Of a stretch of DNA of 40,623 bases, positions 16,588-25,705 are shown in pieces. The DNA comes from RGDT01 sp964630925 (lineage in GTDB: Bacteria > Planctomycetota > Planctomycetia > Gemmatales > Gemmataceae). Each line of letters opens with the position of its first letter. Position 1 is the stretch's first letter. Where the stretch lies: assembly GCA_964630925.1 (NCBI GenBank), contig CAZVZK010000090.1:1-40623 (forward strand), given 5' to 3'. The notes under the pieces are model-generated. The model was given only the letters and a program-made list of their open reading frames with translations. It searched no databases and was not told the DNA's origin. Both the position numbers and the translations under genes were made by a program.

Positions 16588-16756
16588 GCGCGTCCTCCCT
16601 CGGGAGACTGCCGGACCACTCGCGGCCGTTGATGAGGGGCGGGTGATACCGCCCCGGCGGCGAGAAGGCAAGGCGAGCGCGGGTGCCCTTGAATCGTGGG
16701 CTCGGGCCGGGTATGTCGCGCGGAAACGTCTACGAGACCCACGTTGGAGACGGGCC

Positions 16757-16894
16757 ATGACCCGCCTGACCGTCGTCGCGCTGTTGCTGTGCGTCTCCCT
16801 GGCCGGCTGCGCCGGCGAGCAGGAGCGGGTCCAGCAGACAGGACAACCGGTCAACCTGCTGCCCAGCAGGCAGGAGCAGGGCCTTCGGAAGTGA
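16757..16894 (+). CDS. Small lipoprotein, 45 residues
   Basis: A 45-residue reading frame starting MTRLTVVALLLCVSLAGC: a basic N-terminus, a hydrophobic core and a canonical lipobox (LAGC, Cys18). The mature part would be 28 residues, polar (EQERVQQTGQPVN...LRK), anchored to a membrane by lipid. GGAGA lies nine bases upstream of the ATG. It is divergent from the duplicated exported protein, with 169 bases between them. Function is unknown. The signal is convincing, but a chance reading frame cannot be excluded. Confidence 0.55.
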   Translation: MTRLTVVALLLCVSLAGCAGEQERVQQTGQPVNLLPSRQEQGLRK

Positions 16895-17264
16895 CCCGAA
16901 ATAAGGTCACACCTCCCACTGGAACAGGCATCCCGACTCGCCCCACCGGTGCCGGCCGTGCCCCACCCCAAATGGTGGCGAATGAACGTCCATCAGTGAA
17001 GGAAACGAACGAGGGAAACGAACTTACCCGCCGCAAATGCAAGCAACAGAAGCACTTGAGGAAGTTCGTTTCCCTGACCCTCTCACACCCCCGTGCGCGA
17101 CGGCAACGAAGTTCCGGCGATCAGGCGTGCCCGTGCACATGACCCTGGGATGGTGACGCAGCGCGGGCCCGCGCGTGTCAGACCCGGTCCGATGCCGCGA
17201 CACCCTCCAGCAGTGCCCCGCCTTTGAACCAGGCCCTCCGGGTGTCGCTCCGGCGAGGAGCCCG
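16895..17264. other. 370-base gap without a convincing gene
   Basis: The segment is less GC-rich than its surroundings around 16980-17070. It holds a small hairpin at 16891-16910 (GTGACC/GGTCAC) overlapping the lipoprotein stop, the GGAAACGAAC repeat set, and a 14-base palindrome (GCGCGGGCCCGCGC, 17161-17174) that may help end transcription of the minus-strand gene at 17265. I see no tRNA or convincing coding sequence. Confidence 0.5.
17001..17075. repeat. Inverted and direct GGAAACGAAC repeats
   Basis: The 10-mer GGAAACGAAC occurs at 17001-17010 and 17014-17023 and, inverted, at 17064-17073. The second and third copies form a perfect 14-base inverted repeat (AGGGAAACGAACTT at 17012-17025, AAGTTCGTTTCCCT at 17062-17075) around a 36-base loop. 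It may be a regulator binding site, a small RNA hairpin or a repeat relic. Confidence 0.6.
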
Positions 17265-18356
17265 TCATTCCGGCACCAGCCCGCCGTGGCCGAATTTGAG
17301 CGCCGTGCCGAACCGCTCGCGCAGACGCGCCTCGGCGGACGCCGGCAGGCGTCGCCGGCCCCTGTTGTTCATGCCCGTCAGGTCGAGCCGCTTCAACCCG
17401 ATGAGGTGCGACGACCCGGCCAGGGCGAGGGCGGCGGCCTCGTCGATGTCGTTGTCGTGCAGGTCGAGCATCTCCAGGCCGGCCGCGTGAGGATTGCCCG
17501 CCAGCGCGGCGATGGCCGCCGGTTCGGCCATGCCGCCCACGAGGATGAGCCGCTTCAGGCGGGCGATGCCTGGGTCGCGGGCGATGTGTTCCGTGCGCTG
17601 GCCGGCCGGAGGCGTGTCCTTGAGGCACAGCTCTTCGAGCATCGGGAGACGCTCGCTGTTGAGGATGCGCAACACGCCCTTGTCGGTGTACTTGCCCCCC
17701 CAGAGGCCGTCCCGCACCTCCAGGGCCCGGAGACGCGGCAGGGCGCTGGACTTCGCCAGCGCGGTGAACGCCGCGTCGGTGCAGCGCAGGTGGGTCAGCT
17801 CCAGCCGCGACAGCACCCCCAGGTGCGGCGAGCCGGCCAGCGCGACCAGTTGCCCGTCCTCAGCCTGGGAGCGGAGCCAGCGCAGGTGGGGCGTCCAGCC
17901 GAGGGCCGGCGACGCGGCGAGGCCGTCGGCCTTCTTGCTGGATTCGGTGAGGATCATCCGCGTGACCCCCAGGCGCGGGTACCACTCCGCCGCCTCCTGC
18001 TGGTGCTTCTTGACGAGGAACGCCGACACCGTGCAGGACCACAACGAGAGCAGGCCCCTCACGAAGTGACGGCCCTGGTTGTCGCGGCACCTCGCCGGGT
18101 CGAGCGGGCCGAGCCATTCGCCCAGGTGCGCCGCCTCCAACGCCGCCCCCTCGGCCTCCATTTCGGCCCGACGCGGGTCGCCCTCCGGCAGCGCGGCGGC
18201 GCGGCACTGGAGGCGGATGTGCTGGCCGCGCTCCGGCTGGCCGTTCTCCTCCAGCCAGTCGGCGTACACCAGGCGCGGCGTGTCGTCGTCCGGCTCCGCC
18301 AGGATGCCGCGCATCAGGGCGTGCGATTCCGGCTCATCACGGACGGGGCCTTTCAC
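17265..18356 (-). CDS. TIGR02996-domain leucine-rich protein
   Basis: A 363-residue paralogue of the protein at 7931-9334. Residues 10-80 form the TIGR02996 domain (LMRGILAEPDDD, RLVYADWLEENGQ, GQHIRLQCRAA). Then follow leucine-rich-like repeats (LSRLELTHLRCTD, LRALEVRDGLWG, LEELCLKD, LKRLILVGG, LEMLDLHDNDIDEAAALAL, LKRLDLTGMNNRG). The GTG start at 18354-18356 overlaps the stop of the upstream beta-lactamase-fold gene (GTGA), so translation is probably coupled, and the domain begins right after it. Function is unknown. Coupling to a repeat-rich secreted protein may hint at a shared role, but that is speculative. Confidence 0.78.
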   Translation of the reverse strand: MKGPVRDEPESHALMRGILAEPDDDTPRLVYADWLEENGQPERGQHIRLQCRAAALPEGDPRRAEMEAEGAALEAAHLGEWLGPLDPARCRDNQGRHFVRGLLSLWSCTVSAFLVKKHQQEAAEWYPRLGVTRMILTESSKKADGLAASPALGWTPHLRWLRSQAEDGQLVALAGSPHLGVLSRLELTHLRCTDAAFTALAKSSALPRLRALEVRDGLWGGKYTDKGVLRILNSERLPMLEELCLKDTPPAGQRTEHIARDPGIARLKRLILVGGMAEPAAIAALAGNPHAAGLEMLDLHDNDIDEAAALALAGSSHLIGLKRLDLTGMNNRGRRRLPASAEARLRERFGTALKFGHGGLVPE

Positions 18357-20227
18357 GGCCACTCCTTCACCTCGTCGGCGGCCAGGTTGAGCATGTCGTT
18401 GATCGACTCCGGCCTGCGGTGCCGCTGGTTGAACAGCGCCACGATGTTCACGCCGTCCGCCCGCTGACGGGCCACGGACCACGTCCCCGGCAGCCCCCCG
18501 TTGACCAGTGACGGCTCCCCGGCACCGCCCTTGCGCGGCTGGCCGCTGTTGAGCCAGTAGGCGTTCAGGAACCGCGCCAGGTCCGGCGCCGAGCAGACCA
18601 GCCCCTGACAGCTATCCATCGCCTCCAGGTTGAACCCGCCGTCCGGCACCGGCACGTTGCCGCTGCCCGTGATCACGTTCGTGGCGAAGCCCGCGTCGAA
18701 GTAGAACGGCTCCGCCGGGTCGCGGTCGTCCGGCTGGGTGCGGCCCAGGCCGACGCCCTTGATGCCCAGTGGCGCGAGGAACTTCTTCACCGCCGCCGGG
18801 TACGTCTCGCCCGTCGCCTTCTCGATCACCCGCCCCAGCACGCAGTACCCGAAGTTCGACTGCACCACCCTGGAGCCCGGCGCGAAGTCCAGCCGCCGCC
18901 CCGCCATGAAACGCACCATGTCAGCCGGCGTCGGCGGGTCCTCCAGCGCCAGCTGCTTGCGGACCAGCGCCGTCTGGAACATGGGGTCGAGGAGCGGCTT
19001 CAGGTTGCGGTCGAACCCGCCCTTGTGGTCGAGCAGGTGCTGGATCGTCACGTCCTTCAGACGCGGGTCGGCCTTCGTCTTCGCGGGCGGCGTGGCGCTT
19101 ATGTAGGTGAACGCGCTGTCGGTCAGTTTGAACTTGCCCTGGCGGACCAGGTCGTGGATGAGGGCCGCCGTGATGGGCCGCGTCAGGTCCGCGATGCGGA
19201 ACGGGGCGTCGGGCGGCACCGTCTTCTTGCGGTCCCTGGTGAGGAACCCGTAGCCGCGTGACAGCACGACCTTGCCGCCACGCATCACGCACAGCGCCCC
19301 CGCCTCGATGTCGCGCTCCCTCATGTACGTCATCATCGCCCTGTCGAAGCCCGCCAGCGCCGGCACCTCGGTGCCGGTGGCCTCCATGTCGGCCACCTTC
19401 ACCGGCTTGACGGGCTTGACTCCCGGCTGCACCCAGAACGCCGAGTAGCGGCTGCCGCCCGACGACGGGTAACCCGAGACGGCGCCGGCCACCAGCCCTT
19501 CCTTGGCATGCGTCTCGTGGTCCTTGGTGAGGACGCCGGCCGTGACGCCGTGCTGGAGTGCCCAGCCGCCGCCCACCTTCTCCGCCACGAAGTTCACCCG
19601 CACGCCCCTGCCGTCGTGGAACGCCGACATCGCTGACGGCCGCCAGCCCTTGGCCTTGTAGTCGAGCATCAGCTTCTGGAACTCCATCTCCGTGGCGGCG
19701 GCGTGCGTCTGGAACTCCGCCCCCTCGACCTTGTGGAAGACGGCGGCGAACCTGACCGCCCCACGCTCGTCGAGGTAGCCGTTGAGGCACACGGGCCGCG
19801 AGCCCGCCTTCGCCTGGTCGTCGATGACACGCCGCAGCTCCGGCTCCGTCACCCCGACGCGCGACGTGAAGGGGACCGCCTTGTCCTTCACCCACAGGTC
19901 GGTGTAACGCGGCCCGGCGGGGACGTGATAGATGCTCACGCATTCGAGGCGGTGCCCCTCCGCCGTGAGCTGCTTGTGCCGTGCGTTGTACGCCGCCGCC
20001 GTCTGCCCCTGCTTCGCCGTCCACACGAACCCGTCCGGGTTGGCCGCCGCGATCCCCGCGAAGACGCCCTTGCCCGCGACGGGGTGGGCGTTGACCAGGA
20101 CCGGCCTCTTCTTCTTGCCGGCCAGGGACTTGAGCCAGGCGTCGAATTGCGTGGCGCTGAGGCCGTGGACGCCCTCGCCGGCGGCGGGGGCGGCGATGAG
20201 CGCGAGCAGGAGCAGGGAGCGGTGCAT
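18353..20227 (-). CDS. Secreted tandem-repeat (BTRD1-like) plus beta-lactamase-fold protein, catalytic motifs lost
   Basis: A 624-residue exported protein with signal peptide MHRSLLLLALIAAPAAG. Residues 40-290 contain about three to four repeats of the bacterial tandem repeat domain 1 type (RYTDLWV, GAVRFAAVF, RYSAFWVQ). Residues about 305-624 are a class C beta-lactamase/serine-hydrolase fold. The usual FRIASxxKP motif reads FRIADLTRP: the nucleophile serine is Asp347 and the lysine is Arg350. The YSN motif reads QSN (456-458), and the C-terminal H/KxG region reads VNGG. All three catalytic elements are therefore altered and hydrolase activity is unlikely. Fungal polyglycine hydrolases have a comparable two-domain layout. 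The gene overlaps the next one by four bases. Confidence 0.8.
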   Translation of the reverse strand: MHRSLLLLALIAAPAAGEGVHGLSATQFDAWLKSLAGKKKRPVLVNAHPVAGKGVFAGIAAANPDGFVWTAKQGQTAAAYNARHKQLTAEGHRLECVSIYHVPAGPRYTDLWVKDKAVPFTSRVGVTEPELRRVIDDQAKAGSRPVCLNGYLDERGAVRFAAVFHKVEGAEFQTHAAATEMEFQKLMLDYKAKGWRPSAMSAFHDGRGVRVNFVAEKVGGGWALQHGVTAGVLTKDHETHAKEGLVAGAVSGYPSSGGSRYSAFWVQPGVKPVKPVKVADMEATGTEVPALAGFDRAMMTYMRERDIEAGALCVMRGGKVVLSRGYGFLTRDRKKTVPPDAPFRIADLTRPITAALIHDLVRQGKFKLTDSAFTYISATPPAKTKADPRLKDVTIQHLLDHKGGFDRNLKPLLDPMFQTALVRKQLALEDPPTPADMVRFMAGRRLDFAPGSRVVQSNFGYCVLGRVIEKATGETYPAAVKKFLAPLGIKGVGLGRTQPDDRDPAEPFYFDAGFATNVITGSGNVPVPDGGFNLEAMDSCQGLVCSAPDLARFLNAYWLNSGQPRKGGAGEPSLVNGGLPGTWSVARQRADGVNIVALFNQRHRRPESINDMLNLAADEVKEWP

Positions 20228-20551
20228 CGAGGGGACTCCGGGATGTGGCGCGGCTTGGCGACGATTCTATTGCCTCCGGGTGCGGCGGCCCCGAGGATTT
20301 TCCACGAGGCGAGCGGCGCGGCGCCGGCCCCGCGCGTCACCGGCAGGACGCCCCGTGCCACGTCTTTTCTCATTTGTCGCTTGACGGCCGCCCGGTGGGC
20401 CCTACGATAGGGGCAGAAATCCATCGAGATCGTCGCAACGCCACGCCCCTCGGGCGAGCGGGACGCCGTGGGCTCGCACCCACACGGCGACCCGCACCCA
20501 TTCCTTTCTCCCTTCATCAATCAATCGCTCGGTCTTTCTCAGGAGCCGACC
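20228..20551. other. 324-base divergent intergenic region
   Basis: This region separates the divergent genes at 20227 (-) and 20552 (+). It contains the plus-strand promoter candidate at 20381-20408 and, on the minus strand, a good -10-like TAGAAT near 20262 with no convincing -35. An unusually long leader of about 140 bases would precede the giant gene. No coding sequence is recognised. Confidence 0.45.
20381..20408 (+). promoter_or_regulatory. Candidate sigma-70-type promoter of the giant surface protein gene
   Basis: TTGACG (20381-20386) and TACGAT (20403-20408) are 16 bases apart, five and four consensus matches. The predicted start, near 20415, gives a 5' leader of about 137 bases before the ATG at 20552. 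Confidence 0.4.
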
Positions 20552-23500
20552 ATGGGGTCACGCTGGTGGCGGCCGCTCGTTTCCGGGGCCAATCGGGGCT
20601 CCACACCCGCTCCACGCCCGCCGCGCAAGCCCCTCGCCCTCGAATACCTCGAGGCCCGACTCGCCCCCGCCGTCGATCTCGTCTCCTTCGCCGCCTCCGG
20701 CTCCAGCGCCTCCGGCGACGGCATCAGCGTCGCCACCAACCTCGGGTCCATCAGTGACGACGGGCGCTACGTCGCCTATGTCAGCGGCGCCGACGACCTC
20801 GTCAGCGGGCAGACCGACACGGCCGACTCCGACGACGTGTTCCTCTTCGACCGCCAGGAGAACACCACCACCCTCATCAGCCGCAAGGCCGGCACCTCCA
20901 CCACGGCCGGCGGCGGCACCTCCTACACGCCCAGCATCAGCGGCGACGGCAAGTGGGTCGCCTTCGTCAGCGAGGCGACGGACCTGATCAGCGGGGTGAC
21001 CTCGAGCGGCGAGCAAGTGTACCTGTATGACGTCGTCAACGACTCGCTCTCGCTGGTGACCTACAAGGCCGGCTCGACGACGCTGGCGTCGCAAGGCTAC
21101 GGGGCAGCGATCGCGCAGCCCAGCCTGAGCAAGGACGGCCGCTACCTGGCCTTCCTCAGCGGGGCCACGGACCTGATCTCGGGGTACAGCGACGGGCACG
21201 ACAGCAACACGATCTCCTACCTGACCAACGGCTACGTCGAACAGGCCTTCCTGTACGACCGTGAGGCCACCAGCGACAAGATCAAGCTCATCAGCCACAT
21301 CTCGGGCGACACCGAGACGGGCGGCAACGAGCACGCCTCGCAGGTCACCGTCAGCCGCGACGGCGTCGCCGTCGCCTTCACGAGCTACGCCACCAACCTC
21401 GGCCATTCCGAGATCCGCGAATCCACCTCCCCCGACATCTTCCGCTACGACATCGCCACCGGCGACGTGAGCCTCGTGTCGTACGACGCCAGCGCCAGCG
21501 GCACCGACGAGAGCGGGGCCAGCCAGTCCGACACCGACTTCAGCCCCCCCTCGATCAGCGCCGACGGCCGTTACATCGTCTACGCCAGCAAGGCCACGAG
21601 CCTCGTGGACGACCAGGTCGATCCCGACACCACGTACACCGTCACCATCTTCGGATTCACCTTAGAGCAAACGGGGCCCGACCTCGACGTGTTCCTCTAC
21701 GACAATAACGACCAGTCGACCACGCTGGTGAGCCTCAAGGCCGGCACCACGGCCACGGCGGCGGACGGCGCCATCACATCCATCGCGGCCACCGCCAACA
21801 ACCGCCCCGTCATCAGCGCCGACGGCAAGTGGGTCGCATTCGCCAGCCCGTCCGACGAGCTGATGTCCCTGGACGCCACCGCGGGCGACAAGGACAACGT
21901 CTACCTCTACGAGGTGGCCACCGGCACCATCACCCTCGTCAGCCACACCGACGACGGCGACGCCGACCCCGCCTCCGGCGACTCCCCCACCATCAGCGGT
22001 GACGGCAAGTACGTCGCCTTCGCCTCCACCACCACGGCGCCCGACATCTACCGCTTCACCCGCTCCGACGGCTCCCTCGAGCTGTTCAGCCCCAGCACCG
22101 CGACAGGCGCCCCGCCCAGCGGCGGCGTCAGCACCACCCCCTCGATCAGCGACGACGGCGCCGTCATCGCCTGGAACAGCAGCGCCACCAACCTCGTCGC
22201 CGACGACGACAACGACGCCATCGACGTCTTCATCAACGCGGTGGCCTCCACGACGCCCACGGCCATCCTCATCAACCTCGGCGGCAACCCCATCACCAGC
22301 GTCCCCGAGACGCCCGACACCCCCTTCGGCACCCTGTCCACCGACATCAGCGGCGGCAGCTACACCTTCACCCTCGTGAGCGGCACCGGCAGCACCGACA
22401 ACGGCAGCTTCACCATCACCAACGGCCAGATCCAGACGGGGCCGAACTTCCCGCCCGCCGGCCAGACCAGCTTCCAGATCCGCGTCCGCGCCCAGGACAA
22501 CAACAACCCCGGCATCGTCATCGAGAAGCCGATCCAGCTCGGCCTCATCACGAAGCCCACCGCCATCCTCCCCTCGATCACCCGCGTCCCCGCCTCCCCG
22601 AGCTTCACCTTCGCCACCCTCGGCGTCACCGCCGCCGGCTCCGGCCGCCAGTTCAACTTCGCTCTCGTCAACGGCGAAGGCGACGGCGACAACGGCAGGT
22701 TCCAGATCATCAACGACAACGGGGCCTTCAAGATCCAGACCAAGCCCGACTTCCCGCCCGCCGGGCAGCTCTCGTTCTCCATCCGCGTCCGCGTCACCGA
22801 CGCCACCTACACCAGCCTCACCTACGAGCAGTCCTTCACCATCTCCGTCGCCACCACCCCGACGCAGATCTCCATCACCAGCGACAAGGTGCCCGCCCTG
22901 ACCGGCTCGCTCGTCGGACGCCTGTCGGGGACGGCCCCCGGCGGCGAACGCCCCTTCTCCTTCACCCTCGTCAGCGGCTCCGGCGACACCGACAACGGCC
23001 ACTTCTCCATCGACTCCAACGGCGACCTCACCACCGGCGCCACCTTCCCCGACGGGTCGCGGCAGACGTACAGCATCCGCGTGCGTGCCTCCGACAAGGA
23101 CTACCCGTCCCAGGTCAACTACGAGCAGACGTTCTCCATCACCGCCATCCAGGCCCCCTCGGGCATCACCCTCTCCAGGGCCACCATCCCGGCCGAGGCC
23201 AACGCCGACGGCGGCTCCTTCGCCACCCAGGGCGACAGCACCGGGCGCACCTACACCTACTCGCTGGTCTCGGGCTCGGGCGACACCGACAACGGACGCT
23301 TCACGGTCACGTCCGCCGGCGTCCTCCGCACCGGCGACACATTCCCCGACGGCTCGCGCCTGAGCTACAGCACCCGCGTCCGCACCGCGGACTCCGTCTT
23401 CCCCGGCCTCTTCTTCGACAAGACGTTCACCGTCACCGCCCTGCCCGACCCGACGGACATCACCCTGACCTCGTCGATCATCGAGGCGGCCCCGGACGCC

Positions 23501-25693
23501 GCCGGCGGCACCTTCGACGCCGTCGCCGACGGCACCGGGCGGCAGTTCACCTTCACCCTCGTCGCCGGCCTGGGCGACGCCGACAACGCGAAGTTCCGCA
23601 TCACCGCCGGCCAGCTCAAGGTCGCCCCCGACTTCGTCGCCGGCTCACAGGTCGAGCACAGCATCCGCGTCCGCGTGTCCGACCCGGATTACCCCTCCGT
23701 CTCGTATGACGAGGTGTTCACCATCTCCGCGGTCAAGGCCCCCAACGACATCCTCCTGTCGCCGCAGGTCGTCCCGCCCGAGCCGAACACCGACGTCGGC
23801 GCCCTCACCGCGCAGGGCGGCAGCGCCGGACGCGCCTACACCTACACGCTGGTGTCCGGCTCGGGGAGCGACGACAACGGCCTCTTCACGGTCACGTCCG
23901 CCGGCGTCCTCCGCACCGGCGCCACCTTCCCCGACGGCTCGCGCATCGGCTACAGCGTCCGCGTCCGGGCCACCGACTCCGACTTCCCCGCCCTGACCTT
24001 CGAGAAGGCCCTCACCGTCACCACCCGCCGGTGGGAGGACAAGGTCGGCGGCTTCCAGATGACCGGCGGCGATGCCGTCACTTCCGCCGAAGGCGTCTCC
24101 GTCACGTCCCTCGCCGTGGACCGGCAGGACGTGGGCATCCAGGCCGTCATCAGCATCGCCGCCGGCTCCAACAAGTCGGCCGGCCTCATCGCCCGCTACT
24201 CGGGCCCCGGCGAGCAGAACTTCTACCTCGCCGAGGCCTACGGCAGGCCCGGCCTCACCAACCAGGTCGAGATCAACCTGTACCGCCAGGCCCTCGGCCA
24301 GCTCACCCTCCTCGGCCGCACCACCGTCGCCGGCGCGTCCGCCGACGGCACCTTCCGCTTCGAGGTGGTCGGCGCCATGCAGAAGGTCTTCTTCGCCGAC
24401 AAGCTCGTCCTCTTCGCCAACGACACCCTCCTCGACGGCGCGGGCGGCGTCGGCCTGCGCGCCAGCGGGCCCGCCGGCGGGGTCCGCATGGACGACATCG
24501 CCTATCAGCCCGAGAGCGGGCCCGTGCCCACGTCGTCCTTCACCGACGACTTCTCCACCAACTACACCTCCGCCGACATGGGCCAGCTGAGCTGGCAGTA
24601 CGCCGAGCAGGCCGGGACCAATATCAAGATCGACACGTCCACGGGGACGGCCACCAACAACACGCCCTTCGCCATCGCCAGCCTCCGCGGCCTCTCCGAG
24701 AAGGACCAGGTGGTGACGGCCGCCGTGACCGTCGCCGCCAGCACGGGCGGCTCCATCGGCCTGATGACACGCTACACCGGCCCCGGCGAGCAGAACTTCT
24801 ACCTCGCCGAGCTGTACGGCATGCCCGGCACGGGCGACAACGTCCAGGTGAGCATCTACCGCAACGTGGCCGGCGCCTACACGAAGCTGACATCCGGCAC
24901 CCTCGCGGCCCACTCCGTGACGCACACCCTGACGGGCACCCTGCGTTTCGAGGTGTCCGGCCCGGCCCTGAAGGTGTTCCTCGGCGACGACCTCGTCGCC
25001 TTCGCCCGCGACACCGTCCTCGAGGGCACCGGCCCCTCCTCCGCCGGCTTCCGCATCACCGGCCCCGCGGGCGCCGCCTCCGTGGGCACCTTCTCGGCCT
25101 CCAAGCTGTCGTCCGCGGCGGCCACCCTGCCCCACGACGACGCCTTCGAGACCGCCGACCGCCGCCAGCTCGGCCCCAAGTACGTCGAGCAGGTCGGCAA
25201 CTTCCGCGTGGACCCCGGCCTCGCCGCCGACACCGCCGACGGCAGGTTGCTCAACAACGCCTCCCTGGCCATCGCCACCCTCAGCGGCCTCAGCACCGAC
25301 AAGATGACGATCAAACTCGACATCGCCGCCGGGTCGCTGGCGTACGGGTCGAACCGGTCGGTGGCGCTGCTGGGCCGCTACAACGGCACCGGCGAGGGCA
25401 CCGGCTACCTGGCCGAGCTGTACGCCAGGCCCGACCTGACGGGCACCGTGGTGGCCAACCTGTACCGCCGCAGCATGGGCGGCTCGCTGACCCTGCTGGG
25501 CTCCGCCACCACCTCCGACAACAGCGGCACGATGGAATTCGTCCTCGACGGGCCGTCGCTGACCCTCAAGATGGACGGCGCCGAGCTGCTGACGGCGTCC
25601 GACACGACGTACTCGGCCGGCTCGGCCGGCTTCCGCGTCACCGGCAGGCCCGGCGACGTGTCGCTGGACAACTTCCGCGTCACGTCCCCGTGA
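20552..25693 (+). CDS. Giant secreted repeat protein: TolB-like propeller, cadherin-like repeats, LamG-like modules
   Basis: A 1713-residue, probably cell-surface protein. The N-terminus (ALEYLEARLAPAVD) resembles the LExLExR leader of many large planctomycete exported proteins. Residues 45-560 hold about eight PD40/TolB-type blades, each with the core ISxDGxxVAFxS followed by L-D/S-G. Residues 570-1160 hold six tandem cadherin-like repeats of about 98 residues with the core FTLVSGSGDTDNGxF, FPDGS, YSIRVRxxD. Residues 1160-1713 hold three related modules with RYxGPGEQNFYLAE(L/A)YG, probably jelly-roll/concanavalin-like. The ATG at 20552 has AGGAG ten bases upstream. Adhesion, cell-wall or carbohydrate binding is likely; no catalytic site is seen. 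Confidence 0.82.
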   Translation: MGSRWWRPLVSGANRGSTPAPRPPRKPLALEYLEARLAPAVDLVSFAASGSSASGDGISVATNLGSISDDGRYVAYVSGADDLVSGQTDTADSDDVFLFDRQENTTTLISRKAGTSTTAGGGTSYTPSISGDGKWVAFVSEATDLISGVTSSGEQVYLYDVVNDSLSLVTYKAGSTTLASQGYGAAIAQPSLSKDGRYLAFLSGATDLISGYSDGHDSNTISYLTNGYVEQAFLYDREATSDKIKLISHISGDTETGGNEHASQVTVSRDGVAVAFTSYATNLGHSEIRESTSPDIFRYDIATGDVSLVSYDASASGTDESGASQSDTDFSPPSISADGRYIVYASKATSLVDDQVDPDTTYTVTIFGFTLEQTGPDLDVFLYDNNDQSTTLVSLKAGTTATAADGAITSIAATANNRPVISADGKWVAFASPSDELMSLDATAGDKDNVYLYEVATGTITLVSHTDDGDADPASGDSPTISGDGKYVAFASTTTAPDIYRFTRSDGSLELFSPSTATGAPPSGGVSTTPSISDDGAVIAWNSSATNLVADDDNDAIDVFINAVASTTPTAILINLGGNPITSVPETPDTPFGTLSTDISGGSYTFTLVSGTGSTDNGSFTITNGQIQTGPNFPPAGQTSFQIRVRAQDNNNPGIVIEKPIQLGLITKPTAILPSITRVPASPSFTFATLGVTAAGSGRQFNFALVNGEGDGDNGRFQIINDNGAFKIQTKPDFPPAGQLSFSIRVRVTDATYTSLTYEQSFTISVATTPTQISITSDKVPALTGSLVGRLSGTAPGGERPFSFTLVSGSGDTDNGHFSIDSNGDLTTGATFPDGSRQTYSIRVRASDKDYPSQVNYEQTFSITAIQAPSGITLSRATIPAEANADGGSFATQGDSTGRTYTYSLVSGSGDTDNGRFTVTSAGVLRTGDTFPDGSRLSYSTRVRTADSVFPGLFFDKTFTVTALPDPTDITLTSSIIEAAPDAAGGTFDAVADGTGRQFTFTLVAGLGDADNAKFRITAGQLKVAPDFVAGSQVEHSIRVRVSDPDYPSVSYDEVFTISAVKAPNDILLSPQVVPPEPNTDVGALTAQGGSAGRAYTYTLVSGSGSDDNGLFTVTSAGVLRTGATFPDGSRIGYSVRVRATDSDFPALTFEKALTVTTRRWEDKVGGFQMTGGDAVTSAEGVSVTSLAVDRQDVGIQAVISIAAGSNKSAGLIARYSGPGEQNFYLAEAYGRPGLTNQVEINLYRQALGQLTLLGRTTVAGASADGTFRFEVVGAMQKVFFADKLVLFANDTLLDGAGGVGLRASGPAGGVRMDDIAYQPESGPVPTSSFTDDFSTNYTSADMGQLSWQYAEQAGTNIKIDTSTGTATNNTPFAIASLRGLSEKDQVVTAAVTVAASTGGSIGLMTRYTGPGEQNFYLAELYGMPGTGDNVQVSIYRNVAGAYTKLTSGTLAAHSVTHTLTGTLRFEVSGPALKVFLGDDLVAFARDTVLEGTGPSSAGFRITGPAGAASVGTFSASKLSSAAATLPHDDAFETADRRQLGPKYVEQVGNFRVDPGLAADTADGRLLNNASLAIATLSGLSTDKMTIKLDIAAGSLAYGSNRSVALLGRYNGTGEGTGYLAELYARPDLTGTVVANLYRRSMGGSLTLLGSATTSDNSGTMEFVLDGPSLTLKMDGAELLTASDTTYSAGSAGFRVTGRPGDVSLDNFRVTSP

Positions 25694-25695
25694 CG
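25678..25695. terminator. Short hairpin over the stop codon of the giant gene
   Basis: CGTCAC (25678-25683) pairs with GTGACG (25690-25695) across a six-base loop. It overlaps the TGA at 25691-25693, in the 12-base gap before a convergent gene. There is no T-run; this is a weak call. Confidence 0.25.
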
Positions 25696-25705
25696 CCGGC
25701 CGCCG

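Noticed and set aside
18353..20227. Antibiotic-resistance beta-lactamase
   Set aside because: The SxxK, YxN and third catalytic motifs are all replaced, so the protein cannot be called a beta-lactamase enzyme.
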